DNA of 64,000 nucleotides from Periweissella cryptocerci (GTDB taxonomy: Bacteria; Bacillota; Bacilli; Lactobacillales; Lactobacillaceae): NCBI RefSeq assembly GCF_004358325.1, contig NZ_CP037940.1, positions 558,001 through 622,000 on the forward strand. Direction: 5' to 3'. The notes below the pieces were generated by a model. It saw only the letters and a list, made by a program, of their open reading frames with translations. It did not search any database and had not been told where the DNA came from. Position 1 is the first letter of the stretch. Every line of letters starts with the position of its first letter. Of the stretch, positions 19,330-31,798 are shown in pieces. Both the position numbers and the translations under genes were made by a program.

Positions 19330-20214
19330 ATGTTTCTAGGTAGCGTTATTAAACAAAGACGAGAAGAATTACATCTTACCCAAACTCAATTGAGTAGCGG
19401 AATTACCACTCAAGCCACGATTAGTGAGCTTGAAAACAAGAATTCTGCCCCAACCATCAAAATCCTAGTCGCTATTTGTAAGCGGCTTAATTTGACGTTA
19501 AATGACGTCGTGTCTGATTTCAACGTCCACCGTGCGGATGATGTCATCCAAAAGCTTAACTTAGCCGAAAAATATAGTCGCTCATTAAAGCCTGATAAAG
19601 TTAAGGAAGTAATCGATAGTATCGACACCAAAGACTTATCAACTGATGAAGCAACCGCCTTTTATTATTTTTTAAAGGGAAATATTGCTTTAATTATTGA
19701 CCAGGATTTTGATGATGCCCAATTTTATTACAATCTTGTCTTGAATGCCCAGGACAAGAACAACCCTTCAATTTATGTGATTTTAGCGGAAACTTCGATT
19801 GGCATTAGTTACTTCCGCAAAGACGATTCACAAAAAGCAAAATATTACTTAGACAAAGCGTTTCACGATATCATGACTGGTGATCTCAATTTACAAAATA
19901 ATTTATCACGTGTCCAATTCGCTTTGACTAATATTGGTAACTACTATTCAAAAATCAAAGAATTTGAGCTGAGTAAAACCGTCCTCGAATACGGAATTCA
20001 GCTCAATCGCGAATTCGGATCAATTAACTCCCTTGACTACTTCTATCACTTGTTAGCATATGATTTAATACAAGAAGATCCTAACAACCTTGAGCAAGCA
20101 ATCTACTACGCTAAGATTGCTGTTAGCATGGCCGAGCATTTAAAAAATGATTATATGGTCGAACATAGTTCTTACTTTGTCGAACACAAAAAATTTCTTC
20201 CGGATGTTAAATAA
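19330..20214 (+). CDS. Rgg/PlcR-like HTH regulator with TPR-type C-terminus
   Basis: A 294-aa regulator: an XRE-type helix-turn-helix at residues 1-65 (LGSVIKQRREELHLTQTQL, then TTQATISELENKNSAPTIKIL) followed by about 220 residues of TPR-like helices (ATAFYYFLKGNIAL, ISYFRKDDSQKAKYYLDKAF). This layout is shared with RNPP/Rgg regulators, which often bind small signalling peptides. No obvious peptide gene is seen next to it. AGGGAG precedes the ATG. An ISL3 element has inserted into its terminator. Confidence 0.85.
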   Translation: MFLGSVIKQRREELHLTQTQLSSGITTQATISELENKNSAPTIKILVAICKRLNLTLNDVVSDFNVHRADDVIQKLNLAEKYSRSLKPDKVKEVIDSIDTKDLSTDEATAFYYFLKGNIALIIDQDFDDAQFYYNLVLNAQDKNNPSIYVILAETSIGISYFRKDDSQKAKYYLDKAFHDIMTGDLNLQNNLSRVQFALTNIGNYYSKIKEFELSKTVLEYGIQLNREFGSINSLDYFYHLLAYDLIQEDPNNLEQAIYYAKIAVSMAEHLKNDYMVEHSSYFVEHKKFLPDVK

Positions 20215-20228
20215 ACAATTTACTTGTA

Positions 20229-20241
20229 CCCTCAGCATTGG
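20229..20241 (+). terminator. Left arm of an intrinsic terminator split by the ISL3 element
   Basis: CCCTCAGCATTGG here pairs with CCAATGCTGGGGG at 21877-21889, which is followed by TTTTT. With the element and one TSD copy removed, the two arms form a 13-bp stem with an eight-base loop (ACTAAAAC) right after the regulator gene. Confidence 0.85.
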
Positions 20242-20249
20242 ACTAAAAC
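20242..20249. repeat. Target site duplication of the ISL3 element, left copy
   Basis: ACTAAAAC at 20242-20249 is repeated exactly at 21869-21876. An 8-bp duplication is characteristic of the ISL3 family. Confidence 0.9.
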
Positions 20250-20284
20250 GGCTCTGTGTCAAATTCTGTTGGTAGGACTATTTT

Positions 20285-20320
20285 GGAACTAGAATCTTAA
20301 TGGATTCTGGTTCCTTTTTT
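20285..20320 (+). terminator. Terminator-like hairpin inside the ISL3 left end
   Basis: GGAACTAGAATC pairs with GATTCTGGTTCC and is followed by six Ts. It may functionally replace the split terminator of the upstream gene. Confidence 0.75.
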
Positions 20321-20399
20321 GTTTATTTTGCGAGGATGGAACGGAGTGACATATGAGCCAAATAAATGGAGATTGGGACATCTTAAAAAATCTGACGGA

Positions 20400-21683
20400 T
20401 TCGCCAGAGTAAGTGAGCCATATTTTTGTAACCACACGAGTTACGTTTAAGCTGTTTGATTTTGTGGTTCATTACCCTTCAACGTCCATTTGAATAGTTC
20501 GAGGTGATGCTGTTTTGAATTCCCTTATAATTCTTGGCGAAAGTCGAAATTGCGCTGTCCATATCGTTTCCCATAATCGTGTAATGGGTGATGATGTCTT
20601 CGAAACCTGATAAATCTTTGTTATGCATTGCTTTCATAATTTCCTGATATGCAGTCCAAACCTGACCAAATTCAGGATATTCGTCGAAGACGATGCCAAT
20701 CGCTTGTTCTTGTGTTTAGATATTTCATTAAATTCCACGCATGTAATAAGGTTTCGTTTTTTCGAAGATTCCTCATACATCATGTGGAAGATTTTCATTG
20801 ACTCTTTCATGATTTTATAGGCTCGATTATTTGTTTATCATCAATGCGTTTTTTGAATGTTCTTACGAACACTATCAAGGCGTTACCGATAACGCTGAGC
20901 GATATGGAAGCCGTCGATAATTGATTTCTGCGTTCGGAAATAAGACTTTAATGGAAACTGGCGTATTGAGCGTTCATATCCATGACAACGTGCTTACACG
21001 CTTCCGATTAGCTAGTGAAAATCAAGAAAATATTGTTTTGATGTTTTGGTAGTCGAATTGGGCCAGTACTTCAAATTGCTTGATTGAAAGTGGCATCACA
21101 CCAAATAAAGCTAAACTGATCATTGGCTGAGCGGACTCATCCATGGAAATAGCTTCGGGTAATTGTTGTTTAAAATTGTATTTGATACTTGTATTGTCCG
21201 CCTTCGTATATTGCGTCATATTCGATTCGTTGTACAGAATTTAGGTGAGATAATGAGGTTGCTTAGCTACAGTTTTTCTGTCATCATATCTTCGTTTAGA
21301 TTCTGTTTTACGATTACTTTCGTGTTTCGTGAAATTTGGCAGTTCTTTTTGAAGTCGGATGACGCTGCTGTAAATGTATTACCACAATTCTTACAGTGAA
21401 AACGTTGTTTACGCAGCGCTAAGCGCACATCCCACAAGCTCGTGCCAGTGAGTCGCATCTCGGTTGAAGTCCACCCCCAGTGCTCGACGCAATCACGAAA
21501 ACCACAGTCACTGCATCGGCTAACGGAATAGGTTAAATTAGCGGTATAAATTAAGCATTTATGTCGCTTGTCTCCGCGACCACGATAATCAAAATAGTTC
21601 CATTCTCCTGCTTCATTGTCGGTAAAATGGATGTTTTTATCTTTTAAATTTAACTCACGTAAGATACAATTGTCTTGGGACAT
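20400..21683 (-). pseudogene. ISL3-family transposase, frameshifted
   Basis: The ATG at 21683 starts MSQDNCILRELNLKDKNIHF; an N-terminal zinc-finger region follows (CSDCGFRDC, then CKNCGNTF). Downstream, family segments continue in other frames: NSVQRIEYDA, LPEAISMDE (the DE of the catalytic region), VVMDMNAQYASF, IIDGFHIAQRYR, and finally the C-terminal block around YSNGR and IKQLKR. Several single-base indels separate these pieces while the codons between them stay well preserved, so the damage is either recent or a consensus error. Confidence 0.85.
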
Positions 21684-21876
21684 AATAAATAACCTCGCAT
21701 ACTTTTTGATTTTTGTCGGTTGGAACGTGGTGATGGACATTTAATATGTCCTTTTTGTTTTGTACATAATTATCTATTCTAGGCTCATCTGTCGCTTTAC
21801 TCCACCCTCGCGAAGAACATAAAAAACTGCTGACGGATTTCTCCACCAACAGTAAAAAGTATAGAGCCACTAAAAC

Positions 21877-21894
21877 CCAATGCTGGGGGTTTTT
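21877..21894 (+). terminator. Right arm of the split terminator
   Basis: CCAATGCTGGGGG followed by TTTTT; partner of 20229-20241. Confidence 0.85.
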
Positions 21895-22046
21895 AGTATT
21901 CAAAAAAATTTTAATTGTTTATCTAATATTATAAATACAATATAATTTAATTGATTTTATAATATTACTTGTGCTATATTTGATGTACTTTCATAACCGC
22001 ATTATATGTAGTACCAATACATAATTCAGTAAACCTGGAGATAATC

Positions 22047-22616
22047 ATGAAAAAAATGATTCTGCTGATTTTAGCCGTGTTAACGACCCTATTTTTGTTG
22101 TTAACTATTAACAACACGACCCAAGCCTTCCACACTAGTGAAGGCACTGCGAAAATAGTGATTACACAAGCCATGATATACGATAAACCTGCCCCAAAAT
22201 TAGTGAATCATGCGGGTAAATATTACAAACTCATTGGTGATAAAGCAGTTTTTATTGACGCCGCTAGAAGACATGCAAAAACAATGCCCTTAGCACCTAC
22301 GATTAACATTACGCCACATTCTGACAATACTAACATGGTCAAACAAACCTCAGAGGTTATTTCAGCGCGTGATACCATTTCAAGTAAATGGTGCAAACAG
22401 CAAGAAAACGTCCTAACTTGGCAAAATGTAGACTACACCAAAAATGATACCATCAATTACCACATTGCACGGGCACTCATTTATAGAGCTGTCCAACGGA
22501 CTACGAAACCCACTTTTTTGCATTTTGCGTATCGCCAGTATCGATATTTTAATCACGAAGTTAACCAACAATATGCCGATTCAGTCGCACCAATTCACTC
22601 GGAGGTTACAAATTGA
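22047..22616 (+). CDS. Hypothetical secreted protein
   Basis: I do not recognise this 189-aa protein. It has a clear signal peptide (MKKMILLILAVLTTLFLLL, likely cleaved near TQA-FH about residue 28). The mature part is about 160 residues, basic, with many Thr, His and Tyr (FAYRQYRYFNHE near the end) and a single Cys. CTGGAG precedes the ATG with good spacing, and the upstream 150 nt are very AT-rich. It follows the Rgg-like gene, interrupted by the ISL3 element; a regulatory link is possible but not shown. Confidence 0.7.
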   Translation: MKKMILLILAVLTTLFLLLTINNTTQAFHTSEGTAKIVITQAMIYDKPAPKLVNHAGKYYKLIGDKAVFIDAARRHAKTMPLAPTINITPHSDNTNMVKQTSEVISARDTISSKWCKQQENVLTWQNVDYTKNDTINYHIARALIYRAVQRTTKPTFLHFAYRQYRYFNHEVNQQYADSVAPIHSEVTN

Positions 22617-22828
22617 GTAGCTGCTGAGGGGTTGATCAATAATACATGCGTAAATGGGCTAATCTGAAACACCAAGCGCACCTCCAAAGATGTCGAATGG
22701 TGATGCTAAGACGAAATCAGCGAAAGTTAGGCATGATGATGTCCAGAACGAAAATATACTTCCATCCGAAATTAAGAAATTCTGCACCCATTACTTGCTA
22801 AATCCAGGTAGTTTTCGTCATCACCAGT

Positions 22829-22875
22829 AATAACCCTTGATACCAGTATTCCTGGGCATCAAGGGTTATTTTATA
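22829..22875 (+). terminator. Intrinsic terminator in the gap after the secreted-protein gene
   Basis: AATAACCCTTGAT pairs with ATCAAGGGTTATT and is followed by TT. The preceding 200 nt contain only a 51-codon basic open frame (from 22646) that I do not call. Confidence 0.7.
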
Positions 22876-22991
22876 TTCTTAACTGACAATATGGCGTGGA
22901 CTGTTTTGGGACTTCAATTGTCGGCACCAATCCAACAATCTCAAGCCCCGACTTCCCTGTCGACAGCCACAAAATGAAACGAGGAAATATT

Positions 22992-23183
22992 ATGACCGAA
23001 GCTAAAAAATTAGTCTTAACTTTTGAAAATGACCACGGCAAATCAAGTTTACTCACTTTAGTGAAATTCAAAGAACCCGTTGACGCCGCTAAGGTTAAGG
23101 CAACCATAGCAGTGATTGCCCAAAGCCAAATCTTCGTTACAAAGGAAGGTTTCCATACATATACAACACCAGCATCAACTTGA
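22992..23183 (+). CDS. DUF2922 family protein (63 aa)
   Basis: A 63-aa protein (MTEAKKLVLTFENDHGKSSL, with DAAKVKATIAVIAQSQIF) matching the small DUF2922 proteins of Firmicutes, whose function is unknown. ACGAGGAAATATT gives a good ribosome binding site for the ATG at 22992. These genes usually follow a DUF1659 gene; none is recognisable here. Confidence 0.75.
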   Translation: MTEAKKLVLTFENDHGKSSLLTLVKFKEPVDAAKVKATIAVIAQSQIFVTKEGFHTYTTPAST

Positions 23184-23218
23184 GTTAAATAGCAGAACTA
23201 TGTCCCAGCCAACGAAAC

Positions 23219-23261
23219 AAGCCTGATTTCGCCTTATCTTAGTAAAGTAAAAATCAGGCTT
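23219..23261 (+). terminator. Hairpin of the recurrent AAGCCTGATTT type, copy 1
   Basis: AAGCCTGATTT pairs with AAATCAGGCTT around a loop of about 20 nt. Similar hairpins occur at 31596 and 52658, each just after a plus-strand gene. Confidence 0.65.
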
Positions 23262-23589
23262 GTTAACATGCAGCAAAAGGCTACAACCGTTGATATAACT
23301 CACTTAATTCATCACCACGCTCGCTTTACTGACACATTAAGTTTCATTATCTCAAGGTTGCATATCGCCTTTTGCCCCACTACCCTTTTTAGTATTCAAA
23401 TTTCAAATTATTGATGATAGTACGTTCAATCATCTTGGTCAGAATAAAAAACAAGATTGCGCAGCTCTCGATTACGCTGCTACACTTGATGTTATGCTTG
23501 AATGTTACCCTTACTGCGCGCATCTAAGCTTGTACCGCCATTCCACGGAGTTATTCGGGGGCATGGATTGCCTCCCGCTAACGACTATT

Positions 23590-23772
23590 GATGCGGTTCA
23601 TCAAACCTTCTAAAAATATAGCCGTGGCATCATTGAATCGTTTTGGGTGACAGCCAGTAACGGGCGCGTTGAAGGTGTTAACCGGCGCATCAACCAAATA
23701 CAGCGGACTGCCTATGGTTACGTTAAGGCCGCTAAACTTGTTTCATCGAATTCATTTCTAATTATTAAATAA
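23590..23772 (+). pseudogene. Remnant of a second ISL3-family transposase (C-terminus)
   Basis: The frame from 23659 reads NGRVEGVNRRINQIQRTAYG and ends at TAA 23770-23772. This is the conserved ISL3 C-terminal block (NGRxEGxNRxIKxIxRxAYG). Upstream DNA back to about 23320 may carry more of the gene (for example YAATLDVMLECYPYC), but stops and frame changes make it unreadable. No inverted repeats are visible, so this is a fragment. Confidence 0.75.
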
Positions 23773-23859
23773 ACCCGTTTTAACATCACAATTCACTAAA
23801 TTGATGACATAATAAAACTCCGAAATTCGTTAAGGTTCCAGGGTTATTTCACAATCCTA

Positions 23860-23927
23860 ATTCCGTCCAACCCACGTCAGACGGAATAGTGCCGAATAAT
23901 TGTCTAAAATTTTTCTAGCGCGGAATT
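23860..23927. repeat. Fused repeat termini (R3)
   Basis: ATTCCGTC..GACGGAAT (23860-23887) is a palindrome that includes the CCCACGTCAGACGG end motif, and TTCTAGCGCGGAATT follows at 23913. Both are end signatures of the dispersed repeats at 14355, 49333 and 58130-58977, here without an interior. Confidence 0.6.
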
Positions 23928-23978
23928 TGGATATGTGTCTCAGATTGATTCCCACTACGTGTCTGGAACCAGTCTGGA

Positions 23979-24086
23979 CACCGTGATGGAAGACAAGCAC
24001 TTGAAGCTTGGTTCGCTAACGTGGTAACCATCTTCACAAATCCATAATCAGTAACGAAACCCGTTACTGATTATGCCATCACGGTG
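23979..24086. repeat. Structured 108-bp inverted-repeat element
   Basis: Perfect 11-bp ends CACCGTGATGG / CCATCACGGTG enclose DNA whose right part is itself a perfect 14-bp hairpin (CATAATCAGTAACG at 24043 with its complement). No ORF is present. It lies between the ISL3 remnant and the tRNA cluster. Confidence 0.6.
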
Positions 24087-24141
24087 CGAGCTAAAGTCCA
24101 GCCTCTTCGTTAGTTTGAGCAGGCAGTCTGCATTGAGGTTC

Positions 24142-24181
24142 AAAAAAATACCGAATCTCAATTAAGAGATTCGGTATTTCT
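24142..24181 (-). terminator. Terminator of the rRNA-tRNA transcription unit
   Basis: On the minus strand AATACCGAATCTC pairs perfectly with GAGATTCGGTATT and is followed by a T run. It lies just after the last tRNA gene. Confidence 0.9.
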
Positions 24182-24187
24182 AATTAG

Positions 24188-24271
24188 TGCCGTCGGTGGG
24201 GGTCGAACCCACACTCCCGTGAAGGAACTGGATTTTGAGTCCAGCGCGTCTGCCAATTCCGCCACAACGGC
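24188..24271 (-). tRNA. tRNA-Leu (CAA)
   Basis: 84 nt with a long variable arm; anticodon loop CTCAAAA on a CTGGA/TCCAG stem gives CAA. CCA is not encoded. Confidence 0.95.
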
Positions 24272-24309
24272 ATATTTATATGTTTTACTAACCTAGGCTA
24301 GATTAATAA

Positions 24310-24381
24310 CTGGGCTAGCTGGATTCGAACCAGCGCATGATGGTACCAAAAACCATTGCCTTACCGCTTGGCTATAGCCCA
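24310..24381 (-). tRNA. tRNA-Gln (TTG)
   Basis: Cloverleaf of 72 nt starting TGGGCTATAGCC; anticodon loop TTTTGGT on an ATGGT/ACCAT stem gives TTG. Confidence 0.95.
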
Positions 24382-24389
24382 ATAACAAG

Positions 24390-24463
24390 GGCGGTATATG
24401 GGAATCGAACCCATGCGTGCTGGTACCACAAACCAGTGTGTTAACCACTTCACCAATACCGCC
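24390..24463 (-). tRNA. tRNA-His (GTG)
   Basis: Cloverleaf with the extra 5' G typical of tRNA-His and a C at position 73; loop TTGTGGT gives anticodon GTG. The downstream amino-acid ABC operon carries a T-box whose specifier reads CAC, the matching codon. Confidence 0.95.
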
Positions 24464-24473
24464 ATAATATAAA

Positions 24474-24544
24474 CAGGGATAGAGGGAGTCGAACCCCCAC
24501 TGATGGTTTTGGAGACCATAGTTCTACCATTAAACTATATCCCT
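24474..24544 (-). tRNA. tRNA-Trp (CCA)
   Basis: 71-nt cloverleaf AGGGATATAG...; loop CTCCAAA gives anticodon CCA; discriminator G. Confidence 0.95.
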
Positions 24545-24584
24545 ATAGCTTTGCAAAACCACTTGAGCATTACAGCTCACCCAA

Positions 24585-24657
24585 TGGCGCTGGACGGAAT
24601 CGAACCGCCGACACATGGAGCTTCAATCCATTGCTCTACCAACTGAGCTACAGAGCC
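24585..24657 (-). tRNA. tRNA-Phe (GAA)
   Basis: 73-nt cloverleaf; loop TTGAAGC gives anticodon GAA. The acceptor stem pairs GGCTCTG with CAGCGCC, leaving a T4:C69 mismatch where A69 would be expected. Confidence 0.92.
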
Positions 24658-24680
24658 ATACTGCTTAATAAATGTTGCAA

Positions 24681-24754
24681 CGGTCACAACGGGACTCGAA
24701 CCCGTGATCTCCCGCGTGACAGGCGGGCGTAATAACCAACTATACCATGCGACC
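24681..24754 (-). tRNA. tRNA-Asp (GTC)
   Basis: 74-nt cloverleaf GGTCGCATGG...; loop CTGTCAC gives anticodon GTC; discriminator G as is usual for Asp. Confidence 0.95.
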
Positions 24755-24762
24755 AATGATAA

Positions 24763-24835
24763 TGGAAGATACAGGGCTCGAACCTGTGACCCTCTGCTTG
24801 TAAGGCAGACGCTCTCCCAACTGAGCTAATCTTCC
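24763..24835 (-). tRNA. tRNA-Val (TAC)
   Basis: 73-nt cloverleaf GGAAGATTAGC...; loop CTTACAA gives anticodon TAC. Confidence 0.95.
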
Positions 24836-24840
24836 GAAAG

Positions 24841-24912
24841 TGTCCCGTACGGGATTCGAACCCATGTTACCGCCGTGAAAGGGCGGTGTCTTAACCACTT
24901 GACCAACGGGAC
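24841..24912 (-). tRNA. tRNA-Glu (TTC)
   Basis: 72-nt cloverleaf GTCCCGTTGG...; loop CTTTCAC gives anticodon TTC. It lies 11 nt after the 5S gene. Confidence 0.95.
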
Positions 24913-24923
24913 ATAATTCAAAG

Positions 24924-25040
24924 CATGGCGACGTCCTATCCTCGCAGGGAGCGATCCCCCAACTACTTTTGGCGCTACAGAGCTTAACTTCTGTGTTCGG
25001 CATGGGAACAGGTGTATCTTCTGCGCTATCGCCACCACAC
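24924..25040 (-). rRNA. rrf: 5S ribosomal RNA
   Basis: About 117 nt on the minus strand, starting GTGTGGTGGCGATAGCGCAG and containing CCTGTTCCCATGCCGAACAC, the conserved loop A-B region. Unlike 16S and 23S, I see no suspicious indels. Confidence 0.95.
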
Positions 25041-25129
25041 TTTTTGAATTATATCTGAGAAATTAATAACTTCGTCTCTCAAAAACTGATACTATCATTT
25101 ATTAATTAACCTTACGGACACCCACTTCG

Positions 25130-28010
<2,881 letters not shown>

Positions 28011-28221
28011 AGTATCTTTCGATACGGTTAATTTTTGAGCGGTCAACTTGTTAGTTGACCTTTAAAGCGAGATAAAACTATTGTTTTAAAACTCAAAAAA
28101 ACGCGATGTTCTCGGCTCAATTTAATAATATAAATATTAAAAATTGAATTGATTAATTAATTTAAATGATAATATTCAGTTTTCAAAGAACAAGTTTTAC
28201 ACTACAACCCGAAGGTTGCAA

Positions 28222-28294
28222 TGGAGAATAGCGGGATCGAACCGCTGACCCCCTGCTTGCAAAGCAGGTGCTCTCCCATCTGAGCTAATTCCCC
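28222..28294 (-). tRNA. tRNA-Ala (TGC), 16S-23S spacer
   Basis: 73-nt cloverleaf GGGGAATTAGC...; loop TTTGCAA gives anticodon TGC. It lies between tRNA-Ile and 23S. Confidence 0.96.
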
Positions 28295-28300
28295 ATGATA

Positions 28301-28374
<74 letters not shown>

Positions 28375-28418
28375 ATGGAATTGGGTAAATCCAATTAATA
28401 TTGAGAAGTAAACCTCTC

Positions 28419-28440
28419 AAAACTAAATAAAGTTTTGACA
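28419..28440 (-). promoter_or_regulatory. 16S processing stem, 3' strand
   Basis: This 22-nt stretch after 16S is complementary, with one mismatch, to 30131-30152 in the leader before 16S. Such long stems flanking 16S are RNase III cleavage sites in other bacteria. Confidence 0.7.
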
Positions 28441-28459
28441 AATGTGTAAGTTTCCGTAT

Positions 28460-29996
<1,537 letters not shown>

Positions 29997-30130
29997 ATTG
30001 AGTCTTGATGACTCTTTTGTTATCCTGAATCAATTACCGGGGAGGTAATTGATTCAATTTATTTGCGAAATTGACTTTTGCAAATCTGTACATCTTAGAT
30101 TCAAAATCTAAGACCCTTACATCATTTGAT

Positions 30131-30152
30131 TGTCAAAACTTTATTCAGTTTT
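30131..30152 (-). promoter_or_regulatory. 16S processing stem, 5' strand
   Basis: Partner of 28419-28440; together they would close a long stem around the 16S precursor. Confidence 0.7.
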
Positions 30153-30194
30153 CAAAGATCTACCGTGCTGCATAAGTAGCAGCAACGTTTATTT

Positions 30195-30223
30195 ATATTA
30201 CTCGTTTGACTTATGAAAGTCAA
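30195..30223 (-). promoter_or_regulatory. rRNA promoter P2
   Basis: On the minus strand TTGACT (30218-30223), 17-nt spacer, TAATAT (30195-30200). It is the promoter nearest to 16S. Confidence 0.85.
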
Positions 30224-30286
30224 CAACTAATTTAAATTAATTTGTTTGTTATCAGATACATCTCGTACCAAATTGACAACTTTTAT

Positions 30287-30315
30287 ATATTAGCAATTTA
30301 TCGTTTGCACGTCAA
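30287..30315 (-). promoter_or_regulatory. rRNA promoter P1
   Basis: On the minus strand TTGACG (30310-30315), 17-nt spacer, TAATAT (30287-30292). Tandem promoters about 90 nt apart are common for rRNA operons. The DNA from 30316 to about 30690 holds no gene I can support. Confidence 0.85.
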
Positions 30316-30692
30316 CAACTTTTTTAAATTGTTGAACTAATATAAGTTGTTGTCCTTTTGACAACTATTTAATATTACCTAATTCATTTTTAAAATGCAA
30401 GCATTAATTATTATTGTTTTTCATACCATCTTCATCCTACAACAGCTCTGCTTACACTATAACTAATCAAGCAGATTGTTATGCTTGCGTTTCGCAGGGT
30501 TCAATAAACATGTGCGCTACTTTTCGGTAATAGTAAATTACCACTGTCTATTAACCCTTTCTAGTTGTGTTCACCTCAACAGCTTCTAATATGTAAAACA
30601 TTCTACGGACACAATCTTACATTATATGAATTTGTCATTTTGTTCGAATCGCTTTCTACTTATTCTTACAAGTGATTATCTGACTTGGTTTC

Positions 30693-30800
30693 CTATGGTA
30701 GTACACATCTTGGAACGGTCATTCCGGGATATGTGCTATCATAAAAGCAACTAATAACACTATCATAAGGATCCACCCGGGTATCCTTTTTCGTGAAATA
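30693..30800 (+). promoter_or_regulatory. Structured leader before the TerC gene
   Basis: An imperfect stem (TAGTACACAT with ATATGTGCTA) caps an inner GGAA-N6-TTCC hairpin at about 30693-30744. It is followed at 30768 by GGATCCACCCGGGTATCC and TTTTT, a terminator-like hairpin. Some TerC/YkoY genes are controlled by the yybP-ykoY Mn riboswitch, but I cannot match its consensus here, so I only call a possible attenuated leader. Confidence 0.4.
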
Positions 30801-30812
30801 ACAGGAGGAACT

Positions 30813-31562
30813 ATGCTAACTTGGTTACATCAACTAATTGCCCCATTCTTTGATGGGGCTAACTGGCACCAAGCCATCCTAACTGGTAACGGCTGGCTAG
30901 TAATTATTTCAATCGTAATCTTAGAATGTTTACTATCAGTAGATAATGCTGTGGTACTCGCTGCTAAAACGTCGGTCCTCACTAACGAAAAAGACCGTGA
31001 AAAAGCATTATTTGCCGGCATCTGGAGTGCTTTTATTTTTCGAATGCTTGTGGTAATCATTGCAGCTTACATCGTTGGCTTCTGGCAAATTAAAGTAGCT
31101 GGTGCAATTTACTTGATTTATTTAAGCCTGGAATACTTTTGGAAATCCAATCATGCTCAAGGCACTAAAGATGACATAACTAGCGCTGATATTCCACATT
31201 CTAAGCAAAATGCATCACCAAAAGTTTGGCGCGTGGCGTTAGAACTAGAAGTAATTAATCTACTTTTTTCTGTTGATTCAGTTTTAGCAAGCGTTGCAAT
31301 TTCACCTAACCCTGTCATCGTACTAATTGGTGGAATTGTTGGGATCCTGGCCGTCCGCTTCATTGCCGAAGTCATCATGAAAGTCATGGTTTTTGTGCCC
31401 GAACTTGAACCTATGGCATATATCTTGATTGCAATCATTGCCATTAAGATGTTTCTTGAAATTCCCGCAATCGGTCTCGAACTTTCGGCCGGATGGTTTG
31501 CTTTACTAATTCTTGTAGTTGTCGGTGTAACACTCTTAATTCATCGATTACGCGATAAATAA
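30813..31562 (+). CDS. TerC family integral membrane protein
   Basis: A 249-aa membrane protein with about seven helices. The TerC family acidic motifs are visible: LECLLSVDNAVVLA (about residues 27-40) and the second-half LLFSVDSVLASVA. TerC/YkoY proteins are linked to metal (manganese) export during protein secretion in other Firmicutes. AGGAGG precedes the ATG with ideal spacing. It is monocistronic, divergent from the rRNA operon. Confidence 0.9.
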   Translation: MLTWLHQLIAPFFDGANWHQAILTGNGWLVIISIVILECLLSVDNAVVLAAKTSVLTNEKDREKALFAGIWSAFIFRMLVVIIAAYIVGFWQIKVAGAIYLIYLSLEYFWKSNHAQGTKDDITSADIPHSKQNASPKVWRVALELEVINLLFSVDSVLASVAISPNPVIVLIGGIVGILAVRFIAEVIMKVMVFVPELEPMAYILIAIIAIKMFLEIPAIGLELSAGWFALLILVVVGVTLLIHRLRDK

Positions 31563-31595
31563 CCCACTAAAAAATAGAACACAACTCCCGTTAAC

Positions 31596-31641
31596 AAGCC
31601 TGATTTCCCCTTTAATTTATCAAAAGGTAGAATTCAGGCTT
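31596..31641 (+). terminator. Hairpin of the recurrent AAGCCTGATTT type, copy 2
   Basis: AAGCCTGATTTC pairs with GAATTCAGGCTT (one bulge) after the TerC gene. The rest of the gap to 31799 shows nothing I can name. Confidence 0.65.
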
Positions 31642-31798
31642 ATTAACGCACTTTGAAACATTTCCGGTTGGGACAAGCGAATCCAGGTACTTTGCACAAA
31701 AACACGCTTTTCCCCGCGCCCTTTTGCTGAGATTATCCCCCCTATACTTCTGTCCGCAATACTTAGCATGGTTACTTCATAGTTTTCAATCTAGCGCA

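Larger units (their letters stand above)
20250..21868 (-). mobile_element. ISL3-family insertion sequence (1619 bp), transposase disrupted
   Basis: The left end GGCTCTGTGTCAAATTCTGT and the right end (minus strand) GGCTCTATACTTTTTACTGT continue as TGGT.GA and form imperfect inverted repeats. An exact 8-bp duplication (ACTAAAAC) flanks the element. The enclosed transposase reads on the minus strand and is broken by frameshifts. Length is close to full size for the family, so no large deletion is evident. Just inside the left end lies a hairpin (20285-20320) that could end transcripts from the regulator gene. Confidence 0.92.

Noticed and set aside
22646..22801. 51-codon basic ORF after the secreted-protein gene
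   Set aside because: No ribosome binding site and no family resemblance; composition fits chance.
23860..24140. CRISPR-like repeats
   Set aside because: The repeats here are inverted, differ in length and show no regular spacers; no CRISPR array is seen anywhere in the window.
30693..30800. yybP-ykoY riboswitch call for the TerC leader
   Set aside because: I could not find the conserved loop motifs, so only an unspecified structured leader is listed.
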